Of a stretch of DNA of 30,016 bases, positions 14,621 through 22,375 are shown piece by piece. Source of the DNA: JAUWQU01 sp964605095 (lineage in GTDB: Bacteria > Planctomycetota > Phycisphaerae > SM23-33); NCBI GenBank assembly GCA_964605095.1, contig CAZSBS010000019.1, forward strand, positions 1-30,016, written 5' to 3'. A model generated the notes under the pieces. The model was not told where the DNA came from, did not search any database, and was given only the letters and a program-made list of their open reading frames with translations. The stretch's first letter is position 1. Each line of letters opens with the position of its first letter. A program made the translations under genes and the position numbers.

Positions 14621-14629
14621 GACCAATAC

Positions 14630-14926
14630 ATGGAACCGCAATTGCCAAAAAGCTATCGCCGAGCCACACTCGTGGACCTGCTGGACAGGGTCCTGGATCG
14701 CGGACTGTTCCTGCGAGCCGACCTCGTCATCTCGCTGGCGGGCATTCCCCTGATCGGGGCCCAGCTCAGCCTCGCCGTCGCCGGCACAGAGACCATGCTC
14801 AAGTACGGCATGCTGGCTGATTGGGACCAGTCCATCCGGGCCGTCGAGACCGCCCATCGCGAGCTGCTGCGAAGCGGCGCTCCGCCTGGCGACTACCAAA
14901 GCGATACGCCGTGCAAGACAGCCTAA
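14630..14926 (+). CDS. GvpA/J-family minor shell protein (GvpJ/M/S type)
   Basis: A 98-aa member of the GvpA fold family: TLVDLLDRVLDRGLFLRADL, then VISLAGIPLIGAQLSLAVAG and ETMLKYGMLADWD. Compared with GvpA the second strand is more Gly/Pro-rich and the C-terminus adds about 30 polar residues, typical of GvpJ/M/S proteins rather than the bulk shell protein. Such paralogues are minor components needed at nucleation or tips. The ribosome binding site is weak, in the 9-bp gap after the previous gene, suggesting low output or coupling. I cannot choose between GvpM and GvpS by sequence alone. Confidence 0.92.
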   Translation: MEPQLPKSYRRATLVDLLDRVLDRGLFLRADLVISLAGIPLIGAQLSLAVAGTETMLKYGMLADWDQSIRAVETAHRELLRSGAPPGDYQSDTPCKTA

Positions 14927-14949
14927 CCAACACCCAAGGAACCGTCAGA

Positions 14950-16842
14950 ATGGGACCGATCATCGGCATTGACCTGGGCACGACAAATTCGGTGGCTGCC
15001 TTCATGAAGGATGGCCAGCCCGTCGTTATCCCGAACATGGAAGGCGAGGCGCTCACTCCGTCGGTGGTGGCCTTCGCGCACGACGACCGCCGGTGGGTGG
15101 GCCAAATCGCAAAGGCCCAGGCAGTCGCCAATCCGCTGCGGACGTTCTTCTCCGTCAAACGCCAAATGGGCCTGTCGCAGGCCCAGGCCGGCTGCGGCTT
15201 GGGCCACGCCAATGACGCGAGCGCCGGCGGAAGCGACACAATCGTCGCCTCCATCAAGCGACGGATGGGCTCGGACTACGTCGTCACGATCGACGGCCGA
15301 AACTACACGCCCGTGGACATCTCCGCGATGATCCTCGAGAAAATCAAGGCCGACGCCGAGGCCTACCTTGGCGAGCCGATCAGCCGGGCCGTAGTGACGG
15401 TCCCGGCGTACTTCAATGACAGCCAGCGGCGTTCGACTCACGACGCGGCCGCTATCGCCGGCCTGGAGGTCGTCCGCCTTGTCAACGAGCCGACCGCCGC
15501 CGCCCTGGCGTACGGCCTGGACATGGAACAGGCCCACACGATCCTCGTATGGGACCTTGGCGGCGGGACGTTCGACGTGTCCGTCCTGGAACTCGGCGAC
15601 GGCGTTTTCCAGGTCAAGGCCGTCAGCGGCGACACGCACCTTGGCGGCGACGACTACGATCAGCGGCTCGTGGATATACTGACTGACCAGTTCCGCCGGC
15701 AGTGGCAGGTTGACCTGGCCGCCAGCCCGGCCTCCCTTCGCCTGGCCCGCAAACTGGCGGAAGAGGCCAAGATCAGACTCTCGACCGACACCGAGACCAG
15801 CGTGGTTCTGCCGCGTTCCTTCGCCAACGGCAACCGATGCGAGGTAACCATAACCAGAGACGCATTCGAGCAGGCAACACGCGACCTGATGGACAAGATG
15901 GCCGTCGCCGCACAAAACGCACTGACCGACGCACGCATGGATGCCTGCGACCTCGACAGGGTCGTCCTGGTCGGTGGGATGACACGCATGCCGGCTGTCC
16001 GGCGGCTTGTCAGGGAAATAACGGGCATCGAACCTTATGGGCATGTCGACCCGGACAAGGTCGTCGCGCTGGGCGCCGCAATACAGGCCGGCGTCCTGGC
16101 CGGGCAGGTCCGCAAGGTTACGCTCGTGGACGTCACCCCGCTGTCGCTGGGGATAGAGACCCAGGGCGGGCTCTTCGCGCGGGTGATAGCAAGAAACACC
16201 TCCGTGCCCACTCGCGACAGCAAGCTCTTTACCAACGCCCGCGACGCCCAGACCGCCATGCGGGTCCGCGTGCTGCAAGGCGAGAGAGACCTTGCGGCCG
16301 ACAACATGCCGCTGGGCGAGTTCGAACTTTCGGGCATCACGGCCCAGCCTCGCGGCGAGGCCAAGGTCGAAGTCGTCTTCGACATCGACGCCAATGGCAT
16401 AATCCACGTCTCAGCCACCGACCTCCAGACTGACGCGTCCAGCCGCATCCGCGTAAGTGCCGCGGCCAGGCCCAGCGAGCAGGACGTCCAGAGGATGCTC
16501 TCCGAGGGCCGGGCGAGGATGGAATCCGACCATCGAAAGCGCGAGGAGATCGTCTCGGCCATCAAGGCTGAGAACATCATCCGCGCCTCCAGGGTGCTGC
16601 TAAACGAGGCTCGCGGCCTGGCGGACTGTGAACAGGTCGCCTTGGCGGCCCGGGCCGTCGAGGACGGCGCCGAGGCCGTGGAAATGGCGCTGTCCGGCGG
16701 CGAGCACGACCTGATCGCCTCGGCCGGCGAAGCGATGGAGTCGCTGCTTAAGAGGCTCGGCGATGCAATCAGGGCCGCGCCCAAGGCTGGATGCAGGTTC
16801 ATCGCAGAGTCAGCGGAACTCGCGGGACAGAGGGTAGGCTAG
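14950..16842 (+). CDS. dnaK: DnaK/Hsp70-family chaperone in the gas vesicle cluster
   Basis: A 630-aa Hsp70: N-terminal ATPase with IDLGTTNSVAAF (7-18), a phosphate-2 motif VWDLGGGTFDVSVLELGDG, the adenosine motif VVLVGGMTRMPAVRRLV, the interdomain link VTLVDVTPLSLGIET, and a beta substrate domain. The alpha lid is present but the typical acidic EEVD-like tail is absent (it ends AELAGQRVG). An ~33-residue insert in lobe I repeats the SIKRxMG motif (SVKRQMG at 68-74; SIKRRMG at 101-107). ATG 14950 follows AAGGAA. The chromosomal dnaK is usually beside grpE or dnaJ; here its neighbours are gvp genes, one with a J-domain, so it is probably a dedicated paralogue. Confidence 0.95.
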   Translation: MGPIIGIDLGTTNSVAAFMKDGQPVVIPNMEGEALTPSVVAFAHDDRRWVGQIAKAQAVANPLRTFFSVKRQMGLSQAQAGCGLGHANDASAGGSDTIVASIKRRMGSDYVVTIDGRNYTPVDISAMILEKIKADAEAYLGEPISRAVVTVPAYFNDSQRRSTHDAAAIAGLEVVRLVNEPTAAALAYGLDMEQAHTILVWDLGGGTFDVSVLELGDGVFQVKAVSGDTHLGGDDYDQRLVDILTDQFRRQWQVDLAASPASLRLARKLAEEAKIRLSTDTETSVVLPRSFANGNRCEVTITRDAFEQATRDLMDKMAVAAQNALTDARMDACDLDRVVLVGGMTRMPAVRRLVREITGIEPYGHVDPDKVVALGAAIQAGVLAGQVRKVTLVDVTPLSLGIETQGGLFARVIARNTSVPTRDSKLFTNARDAQTAMRVRVLQGERDLAADNMPLGEFELSGITAQPRGEAKVEVVFDIDANGIIHVSATDLQTDASSRIRVSAAARPSEQDVQRMLSEGRARMESDHRKREEIVSAIKAENIIRASRVLLNEARGLADCEQVALAARAVEDGAEAVEMALSGGEHDLIASAGEAMESLLKRLGDAIRAAPKAGCRFIAESAELAGQRVG

Positions 16843-16939
16843 TACCTCCTATCGGCGCGCCTGACGCTGTCTGTGTTGAAGAATGACGCTAAACGAATGT
16901 GACCTGGGCTATGCAAGCCCGCAACATGAGGAACACGAC

Positions 16940-17473
16940 ATGGCCAAGAAAGACTCAAAGCACGGCGGCGAGAACGTTCAGACGTCCGGCGGGTTCGCCC
17001 TCAAGGGGTTGCTGGACGGTGTGCAGGGACTTATCGACATGGCGACGAAGCTCAAGGACGCGGGGGGTGAGATCAACCAGAGCGGCGAGTTCACCGTTCC
17101 GGGCCTCGGCGATAAGGGCAAGGGCGTATTCGGATTCTCCATCCGAACCCTTGCCGGCAGCGACAGCCAGGGCGTCTCGGTGAGGCCCTTTGGCAATATT
17201 CACAAGTCGGCCGAGGGAATGACCGTCGCGGAAGACCGCGAGCCGGTGGTCGATGTCTTCGAGGAAGGCGACCATATCCGCGTCATCGCCGAGTTGCCCG
17301 GCGTCAGTGAGACAGACATCAAGCACGAGCTGAAAGGCGACGTGCTTGTCATCACGGCCTGCGGCAAACGCCGATACCACGCCGAGGTGCTCCTTCCCTG
17401 CCGGGCCAAACCCGGCGGGATCGAATCGACCTACAAGAACGGCATCCTGGAAATGAAGCTCCACAAGGCCTGA
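16940..17473 (+). CDS. gvpH: Hsp20/alpha-crystallin family protein, GvpH-like (copy 2)
   Basis: A 177-aa small heat-shock protein. An N-terminal amphipathic helix (GGFALKGLLDGVQGLIDMAT) and KGVFGFSIRTLAG, reminiscent of GvpH, precede an alpha-crystallin domain (about 103-176): PVVDVFEEGDHIRVIAELPG, VSETDIKHELKGDVLVITA and the closing NGILEMKLHKA. It stops at the last strand, without the I-x-I oligomerisation tail. ATG 16940 follows GAGGAAC. It is the last gene of the cluster, 97 bp after dnaK. Hsp20 clients are usually handed to the Hsp70 system, which is encoded directly upstream. Confidence 0.92.
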   Translation: MAKKDSKHGGENVQTSGGFALKGLLDGVQGLIDMATKLKDAGGEINQSGEFTVPGLGDKGKGVFGFSIRTLAGSDSQGVSVRPFGNIHKSAEGMTVAEDREPVVDVFEEGDHIRVIAELPGVSETDIKHELKGDVLVITACGKRRYHAEVLLPCRAKPGGIESTYKNGILEMKLHKA

Positions 17474-17620
17474 TTTTCCGCCGGGGACGCCCAGTTCACG
17501 CTTGCGGCCCGCGGGGCCATGCTGGTCAGTTCGTCGATGCGGAAGGGCAAGATCGAGTTCGTGCAGGTCCGCTCGCAGGCCGGCAGCCAGTGCCGCCTGT
17601 ACAATCCCTGGCCCGCCGTA
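17474..17620 (+). pseudogene. Remnant of a glycoside-hydrolase-like C-terminus
   Basis: Directly after the Hsp20 stop, in the same frame, the sequence translates to FSAGDAQFTLAARGAMLVSS then SMRKGKIEFVQVRSQAGSQC and RLYNPWP. This looks like the late C-terminal region of a secreted glycoside hydrolase of the fucosidase-like GH95 type (a DxxFxLxARGxFLVSSxM pattern, then a CRLxNPW end). It has no start codon or upstream part, so it is a fragment left when the gas vesicle block joined carbohydrate-gene DNA. The family name is tentative; the coding nature of the stretch is more certain than its identity. Confidence 0.5.
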
Positions 17621-17647
17621 CGAACGCAGCATTCATTCCCTCTCCCC

Positions 17648-17692
17648 AAAAAAAGGACCCGGTCTTAGTTCCCTTTTCGGGAAGCCGGGTCC
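17648..17692 (-). terminator. Intrinsic terminator for the leftward activator gene
   Basis: GGACCCGG (17655-17662) pairs with CCGGGTCC (17685-17692), with an inner TTCCC/GGGAA stem (17669-17683). On the minus strand the stem is followed by seven T residues (17648-17654), the classic order for termination of the leftward gene that ends at 17778. On the plus strand it could also slow read-through from the gas vesicle operon. A second small hairpin, TTCCCC-GTGA-GGGGAA (17703-17718), has a GNRA-type loop. Confidence 0.8.
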
Positions 17693-17777
17693 TCAAGGGC
17701 TGTTCCCCGTGAGGGGAAGATTCAGCAGCCTTGCCTCACCACTATCGGCATATCATGATTCCCGGCTTGAATGGTTT

Positions 17778-18386
17778 TCACATTTTCAACATGTGCTCGA
17801 CCAACGCGGGGATGTCATCGCGCCGCTGCCGCAGCGGCTCGATGTGGAGGCGGACGACGTTCAGCCGGTAATACAAGTCGCGGCGGAACGCACCTTGCTG
17901 GACTGCCTGAGCCAGATCCTTGTTCGTCGCGGCAATGACGCGAACATCGATGCACTCGGGCTCCGTGCCGCCCACGGGAATAACCATCCGCTCCTCGAGT
18001 ACGCGGAGCAGCTTGCTTTGCAGCGACTCGCTCATGTCGCCGACTTCGTCCAGGAGGATCGTCCCCCCGCTGGCGGCGCGCAGAAAGCCCACGGTCGCCT
18101 CCTTGGCGCCGGTAAACGCGCCGGCCTTGTGGCCGAACAACTCGCTTTCAAGCAGGGACTCGTGAATGGCTGCGCAGTTGACGCCGACAAACGGGCCGTT
18201 GCGCCGCGGGCTGCACTGATGAATGATGCGGGCAATCAACTCCTTGCCGGTGCCGGACTCACCATCGAGCAAGACGTTGATGTCGTAATCGGCCAGGCGG
18301 TGTATTTGATTCCGCAACGCGCTGACGCACAGCGACAGTCCAATCAACTCCCCGGCCGGCTCTCGATGAGGCGCTGACGTAACCAT
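17778..18386 (-). CDS. Truncated sigma-54 activator AAA+ domain (NtrC/PspF-like)
   Basis: A 202-aa protein with the central sigma-54 interaction domain: Walker A GESGTGKE (42-49), the GAFTGA sigma-54 loop (89-94), Walker B GGTILLDEVGD (107-117), sensor-1 AATNKDL and the arginine region FRRDLYYRLNV. It lacks an N-terminal receiver domain and stops at LVEHML, before the sensor-2 helical lid (WPGNVREL) and the Fis-type DNA-binding helix; a terminator follows. The second ATG (18386) is chosen because GAAGGAG lies six bases upstream. NtrC-like regulators are known beside some gas vesicle clusters, so it may be a remnant or short activator of this one. Whether it still works is doubtful. Confidence 0.85.
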   Translation of the reverse strand: MVTSAPHREPAGELIGLSLCVSALRNQIHRLADYDINVLLDGESGTGKELIARIIHQCSPRRNGPFVGVNCAAIHESLLESELFGHKAGAFTGAKEATVGFLRAASGGTILLDEVGDMSESLQSKLLRVLEERMVIPVGGTEPECIDVRVIAATNKDLAQAVQQGAFRRDLYYRLNVVRLHIEPLRQRRDDIPALVEHMLKM

Positions 18387-18514
18387 GGCCATCTCCTTCG
18401 CTGCCTGTCACTACCGCAACGGCGACAAATCGGCGGGAAACTTGGCCGGAGAGGCCTAAGGCAGGACCGAGTGAGCGAGAACGATTCTTGCCTTTCGACT
18501 AGCAACAGAACCCG

Positions 18515-18530
18515 CCGCTTCTAAAAGCGG
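18515..18530 (-). promoter_or_regulatory. Hairpin in the activator-gene leader
   Basis: A perfect 6-bp stem CCGCTT/AAGCGG (on the + strand 18515-18520 and 18525-18530) with a 4-nt loop sits in the leftward leader of the activator gene. The stop codon of a tiny open frame lies in the loop, so translation of that frame would melt the hairpin. Not followed by a T tract. Confidence 0.35.
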
Positions 18531-18547
18531 GTGTCGAAGCGCTCCAT
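18521..18547 (-). CDS. Possible 8-residue leader peptide (MERFDTRF)
   Basis: On the minus strand a strong GAGGAGG precedes ATG 18547 by 6 bases, opening a frame of eight codons that ends TAG at 18521. It lies ~135 bp before the activator start. The strong ribosome site for so short a frame, plus the hairpin that contains its stop codon, suggests a regulatory leader, but this may be chance. No attenuator-type codon run is visible. Confidence 0.2.
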   Translation of the reverse strand: MERFDTRF

Positions 18548-18628
18548 TATGTCCTCCTCATTTCCCCTCCATCATGGGGTCGCAACGCCGGGCACGCTTG
18601 GCATTGCCATAGCCAGTTATCCAGAAAC

Positions 18629-18655
18629 ATCTTATAGTGGATAAAAATACATCAA
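18629..18655 (-). promoter_or_regulatory. Candidate promoter of the leftward activator gene
   Basis: In an AT-rich patch the minus strand carries TTGATG (18655-18650) and, downstream, TATAAG (18636-18631) or TAAGAT (18634-18629), spaced 13 or 15 bp, shorter than the ideal 17. It would start a transcript about 75 bp before the possible leader peptide. Only moderate resemblance to consensus. Confidence 0.3.
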
Positions 18656-18935
18656 TTTTACTTCTTGTGCGCCACCCACCCATGCTATAGGCGATTCGCC
18701 GGCCGGTTCCCACCTGCACGCACAAGATCCCGACTGAGTTACTCGCCCCTGTGAGACCCGTCGGGCAAGCACCTCCGGCACATGGAGTACTCGCGGGATG
18801 TGTAGCGCATCGGCGAGTTGTAAGGGCAGACGCGGTTGCACTATTGGTCACGCGTCCGCAGTCATGCACGAACCGCCAGCCAACGGGAGTCAAGGCGTCG
18901 GGTCATGAGCGGCGCCTGTTGCCGTCGGCAGGGCC
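18656..18935. other. Intergenic stretch with nothing recognised
   Basis: Short frames on both strands have no recognisable product; composition is mixed and some may be decayed mobile or carbohydrate-gene DNA. No repeats or RNA genes seen. Confidence 0.4.
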
Positions 18936-19103
18936 CTATGCGGCCGCTCTGTCATCGGCAAGCAGTGATATCCACTCTTCGCTGCCGTAGGCAATCCACG
19001 CATCGTCGCGCACGACCCACTTCCCGTCCTTGTCGACCAGGTGTTTGTAGCGGTCCGCGGACTCCGAATCATTGACCAGGGTCTCCCGCGTTCCTCCGCC
19101 GCC
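18936..19103 (-). pseudogene. Coding remnant, C-terminus of an unidentified protein
   Basis: Between two stops on the minus strand, one frame reads ETLVNDSESADRYKHLVDKD, then GKWVVRDDAWIAYGSEEWIS and LLADDRAAA before TAG at 18936. Aromatic-rich, charge-balanced text of this kind looks like a real protein end, unlike the other two frames, but it has no start codon and is only 55 codons long. I do not recognise the family. It is probably the 3' remnant of a gene lost when the region was rearranged. Confidence 0.4.
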
Positions 19104-19167
19104 CTACTCGACACGGCCGCGCATTGCACAATCAAACGGCGGCGTCAATGGTCTGTCAGTCGAGATC

Positions 19168-20424
19168 CTAAATTGGGACAATCTCGACTTGATGGGACTG
19201 CATAATCAGCGTTTTCCTGATGGAATCAAACAACTCCGGCATCCTGCCCATCCGCTCCTTGAAGACCGCCTGACGCTTGGCTTCGACCGTCTCATGCGTG
19301 ATTTCCATGAACTCAGGAACTCCTCCCGCGAGCATGACACCGCGAAAAATCTTGTCATGGAAATAGCTGTTCTTGGCGCGGATCGCGGCCCATACCGCCT
19401 TTACCTGGTCCGCGATCGGGCCGATGGTCAGAACCGCTGGGGCCAGATTGACACCCGCAGCAAACTCGGCCGCGGAGTATTCGGCAACTTTCACCCCCCC
19501 AAGACGGACTTCATACCTGCCCTCCTTGAGGCCTGTCACCTTCATTCGGTAATCGTTCATTTCTTCAAGGATAGGAACCCACTTCAAGATGCTCTTTGCC
19601 CCCTCGGGGAAGAACGGCAGGGCTTTGTCCTTCTGCCTGAACTCGATCTTGCCATCGGCATTGACCGTCAACCCTTCGACCGCGCAGTTCAGGTTTTGGG
19701 CGACTTTACGGGATGCCGCGTCTATCTCGACCGATGCCACGAGGGCTGGAAAGTTCATGCCTTTCAGAATCGTCGCGGCCATGAGGGTCTGGCCAGGAGG
19801 ACCGGGATGGACCTGATCGCCGCCGCCGACCCGGTTCTTGGGATTCTCGGGGCGGGCCTTGTCAATCACCGCAATGTAGGGGTGAAACTGGTCGATGAAC
19901 AGGGCGTTGCCGTTGGCCGCAGCCGTTTGTTTCACGCCTTCGGAAAACTTCTCGAGATTCCGATTGCCCGCCGTCGCCATCGCCATCTTGTCTTCGGGGT
20001 TCTCACACGCTTGGGGGCTACACCAGGCGACGCGGATGTTGGCGCCCTTGGCCTGGTCGGCTATCCCCTGCAAGCAGGTCATGAAGTGCTTATAGTCGCC
20101 CCCGGCATCGTTCATCCCGAAATTGACGGTTATTGCCGTCGGAGCGTATGGCAGCACATCGCGTTTGAATCGGTTGTTGCCGCCGGGCGCTCCGTCTCCA
20201 CCAATCCCAACATTAAGAAACTTCATGTCCCATGCGGGGAACCGGGTGAGCGACCAGGCCTCCACATAGCTGCTGTGCATGTGCTGCTCGGTGATGCTGT
20301 CGCCCATCATCACGACCGTGTCGCCATCCTTGAAGAAGAAATCCGCCGCGGTGCTTGGAAGTGCGGCGAACAGGAGGCTCAGTGCGGTGACGGCGCATTT
20401 CAAACAGTTTATCCAAGTCAGCAT
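19168..20424 (-). CDS. Secreted SGNH/GDSL-type hydrolase
   Basis: A 418-aa protein with a Sec signal peptide (hydrophobic AVTALSLLFAALPSTA, cleavage near ALPSTAA) and the four SGNH blocks: GDSI (41-44, nucleophile Ser43), the glycine block GIGGDG (about 73-78), GMND (103-106), and the catalytic Asp-His DQVH (203-206). These enzymes deacetylate or de-esterify carbohydrates. The C-terminal third (from ~240) is an extra region of unknown fold. ATG 20424 follows CGGAGAAG. It is the last gene of a leftward run of carbohydrate-active genes, 70 bp after the deacetylase gene, consistent with removal of acyl groups from a polysaccharide. Confidence 0.92.
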   Translation of the reverse strand: MLTWINCLKCAVTALSLLFAALPSTAADFFFKDGDTVVMMGDSITEQHMHSSYVEAWSLTRFPAWDMKFLNVGIGGDGAPGGNNRFKRDVLPYAPTAITVNFGMNDAGGDYKHFMTCLQGIADQAKGANIRVAWCSPQACENPEDKMAMATAGNRNLEKFSEGVKQTAAANGNALFIDQFHPYIAVIDKARPENPKNRVGGGDQVHPGPPGQTLMAATILKGMNFPALVASVEIDAASRKVAQNLNCAVEGLTVNADGKIEFRQKDKALPFFPEGAKSILKWVPILEEMNDYRMKVTGLKEGRYEVRLGGVKVAEYSAAEFAAGVNLAPAVLTIGPIADQVKAVWAAIRAKNSYFHDKIFRGVMLAGGVPEFMEITHETVEAKRQAVFKERMGRMPELFDSIRKTLIMQSHQVEIVPI

Positions 20425-20494
20425 GTTCTTCTCCGTGTTTCTTGCGGGGTTGGTAGACAGGGCTACAAGCCAATGAAGTCTATCTCCGCCCTGT

Positions 20495-22279
20495 TCATTT
20501 GCAGTACTTGATCGCCACGTTATCGATCATGTCCATGCCATCTCCCTCGCCGAGAGTGAAGGCGATGGTATGGATACCAGCGGTGACCGGGAACACTGGT
20601 GAGGTATAGCTGGCCCATGTCTCGGCGATCTGTGACGGCTCAAGAGCGAACACGGGCACATTATCTATGGTGACTCTCAGGGGTGCGGCGGTTTTCTCAT
20701 AACCATTGCGCTTCACCGCGTCAAAACTGACCTTATATGTCCCCTTGTCGAACGTGATCGACTGGGAGACGCCGTTTCCGGGACCACGCATGAAAACACA
20801 ATGACGCGAGCCATCCGGAGGAGGCGGAGCGCCGCCGGATCCGATGAGGTCCCTGATGCCGAGCTCACCCTGACGTTTCGTGAAAGTCCACGTGGCGCCG
20901 CTTGGGTTGGATTCCATGGAATTGTCATATTCGCCCGTGGTATTGAACTTCTCGAAGCCTGGGTTGGTGATGACCACCGCACCAAGTGTTCGTGTGACCT
21001 TCACCAGGTAACGCCGGGTTGAGCCATCCGGCGCGCTGATGGTGTAGGTCTGCGGCCGGGTGAAGTCATTGATGGAGCCGGATGCGGGCTTGCCCTTGAC
21101 CTGCGGCGAACCCGTGTTGTAGGTCGGCGCGAGTTTCGTCAGATCCGTGGCCAGCGGCACGGTCACGCGGATCTCGTCGTCGGAAATCGCGGCTTCCGGC
21201 GCTCCAGGAATAACGAAGTCGAGGATGGTCGCGATCGGACCTCCTTTGAGTTCGGCCACGATCACGGTGGGGTAATCTTTGGATGACACGAAGGTGGATT
21301 GCGGCACGGTCAGGGTGTGGATGCCCGTGTCCGCGACCGTGATTTTCAATGCTTGCTTCTTTGTGTCCGCCGCAAAACAAGCGCGCGTAATCCTGGTGGT
21401 TATTCCGGACAAGGTAACCTTGGGGTCGGCGGGAAGCTTTCTGATGGAGACATAAAGCAGATTTCCTTCTCGCGTCATACCGCCCCAGGGATAGCGGTTA
21501 GGGAATGGCAGAAACATCGCGGCTCTCTTGGCGTCCACATACCTGGCAAGGTCCCGCATGGAGATTACGTTGCAGCGGTTGTCTTTCAAGTACTTCATCA
21601 TCTGCTTGAATGTCGCCGGATCGAGGCTCACCGCCTTATGTTCTCCTTCCGGAACGCCGTGGAAGGTGAGCACCACTATTTTGCCGCCGGCGGCCTGCTG
21701 CACGTAGCTGATGAAGGCGTCCACACTGACGTTGTTCTGAATGCCCCAGGAGGGCACGTTCAACGGATGATCCACCGTCGGACGGTAAGGGCGGTTGCCC
21801 CCCGCCCTTCCGAATGTGTATTTATTGGCGATCAGCGCCGGATATTCATGCTTGTACACCGCATAGACCGGCCAGCATAACGTCGTCGGCTTGGGAACGT
21901 TGTTTGAGGAAAACTCGGCTTCCATGTTCAGCCAGTTGTCGATGGACGCTCCGCCGTGGCCCTTGGTGTGGTTGCCCACATCAAATCCATCCTTGGACAG
22001 GGCTTGGATCTGTGCCCAGGTCATGTACCAGTCTTTCCGCGTGTTGAAACTGTCGAAGTCGCAGATGTAGAACGAGGCGCCGAAACCCAATGGCTTGAGG
22101 ATTGGAGCGACAGTGGTGGCGTGACTGGCGACGCCGTCGTCGAAGGTCAGGACCACGGTCTTATCGGGAATCGGCTGGATCACGATGCCATAGGGATCCG
22201 GCAAGGCCGGTGGCAGGGCCAAGACGATGGTAGGCAGCACAAAAACGGCAAGAATGGCAACTGTCATCTTCGGCATCAT
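20495..22279 (-). CDS. Secreted polysaccharide deacetylase (CE4) with C-terminal beta domains
   Basis: A 594-aa protein with a signal peptide (hydrophobic AILAVFVLPTIVLALPPALP). The NodB/CE4 deacetylase domain has TFDDG (45-49) and HTKGH (104-108), the metal-binding motifs, then the RPYRPTVDHPLNVPSW region and the VLTFHGVPEG strand. A middle domain ends with TISAPDGSTRRYLVKVTR, a beta sandwich related to the bacterial DUF5018 type, and the C-terminus (from ~430) with ITNPGFEKF and SITFDKGTYKVSFDAVKRNG looks like a galactose-binding-type carbohydrate module. It is a close paralogue, over its first ~400 residues, of the larger fusion two genes upstream. CGGAGAAC precedes ATG 22279. Confidence 0.9.
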   Translation of the reverse strand: MMPKMTVAILAVFVLPTIVLALPPALPDPYGIVIQPIPDKTVVLTFDDGVASHATTVAPILKPLGFGASFYICDFDSFNTRKDWYMTWAQIQALSKDGFDVGNHTKGHGGASIDNWLNMEAEFSSNNVPKPTTLCWPVYAVYKHEYPALIANKYTFGRAGGNRPYRPTVDHPLNVPSWGIQNNVSVDAFISYVQQAAGGKIVVLTFHGVPEGEHKAVSLDPATFKQMMKYLKDNRCNVISMRDLARYVDAKRAAMFLPFPNRYPWGGMTREGNLLYVSIRKLPADPKVTLSGITTRITRACFAADTKKQALKITVADTGIHTLTVPQSTFVSSKDYPTVIVAELKGGPIATILDFVIPGAPEAAISDDEIRVTVPLATDLTKLAPTYNTGSPQVKGKPASGSINDFTRPQTYTISAPDGSTRRYLVKVTRTLGAVVITNPGFEKFNTTGEYDNSMESNPSGATWTFTKRQGELGIRDLIGSGGAPPPPDGSRHCVFMRGPGNGVSQSITFDKGTYKVSFDAVKRNGYEKTAAPLRVTIDNVPVFALEPSQIAETWASYTSPVFPVTAGIHTIAFTLGEGDGMDMIDNVAIKYCK

Positions 22280-22375
22280 TGTGTGTTCTCCGCGTGATGA
22301 ATCATTGGCAATGCGATCGCACTAACAGACAGGCCAGTATTCGTCTATTGTCCCAGGCGCGTTTCTCCGTCTGGG

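Noticed and set aside
14923..16407. Long 494-codon antisense frame inside dnaK
   Set aside because: High-GC shadow of the dnaK codons; the plus strand encodes a complete Hsp70 with all motifs.
17502..18377. 291-codon plus-strand frame overlapping the activator
   Set aside because: Antisense to a clear AAA+ sigma-54 domain; no domain of its own.
19072..20511. Long 479-codon plus-strand frame
   Set aside because: Shadow of the SGNH hydrolase on the minus strand, which has a signal peptide and catalytic blocks.
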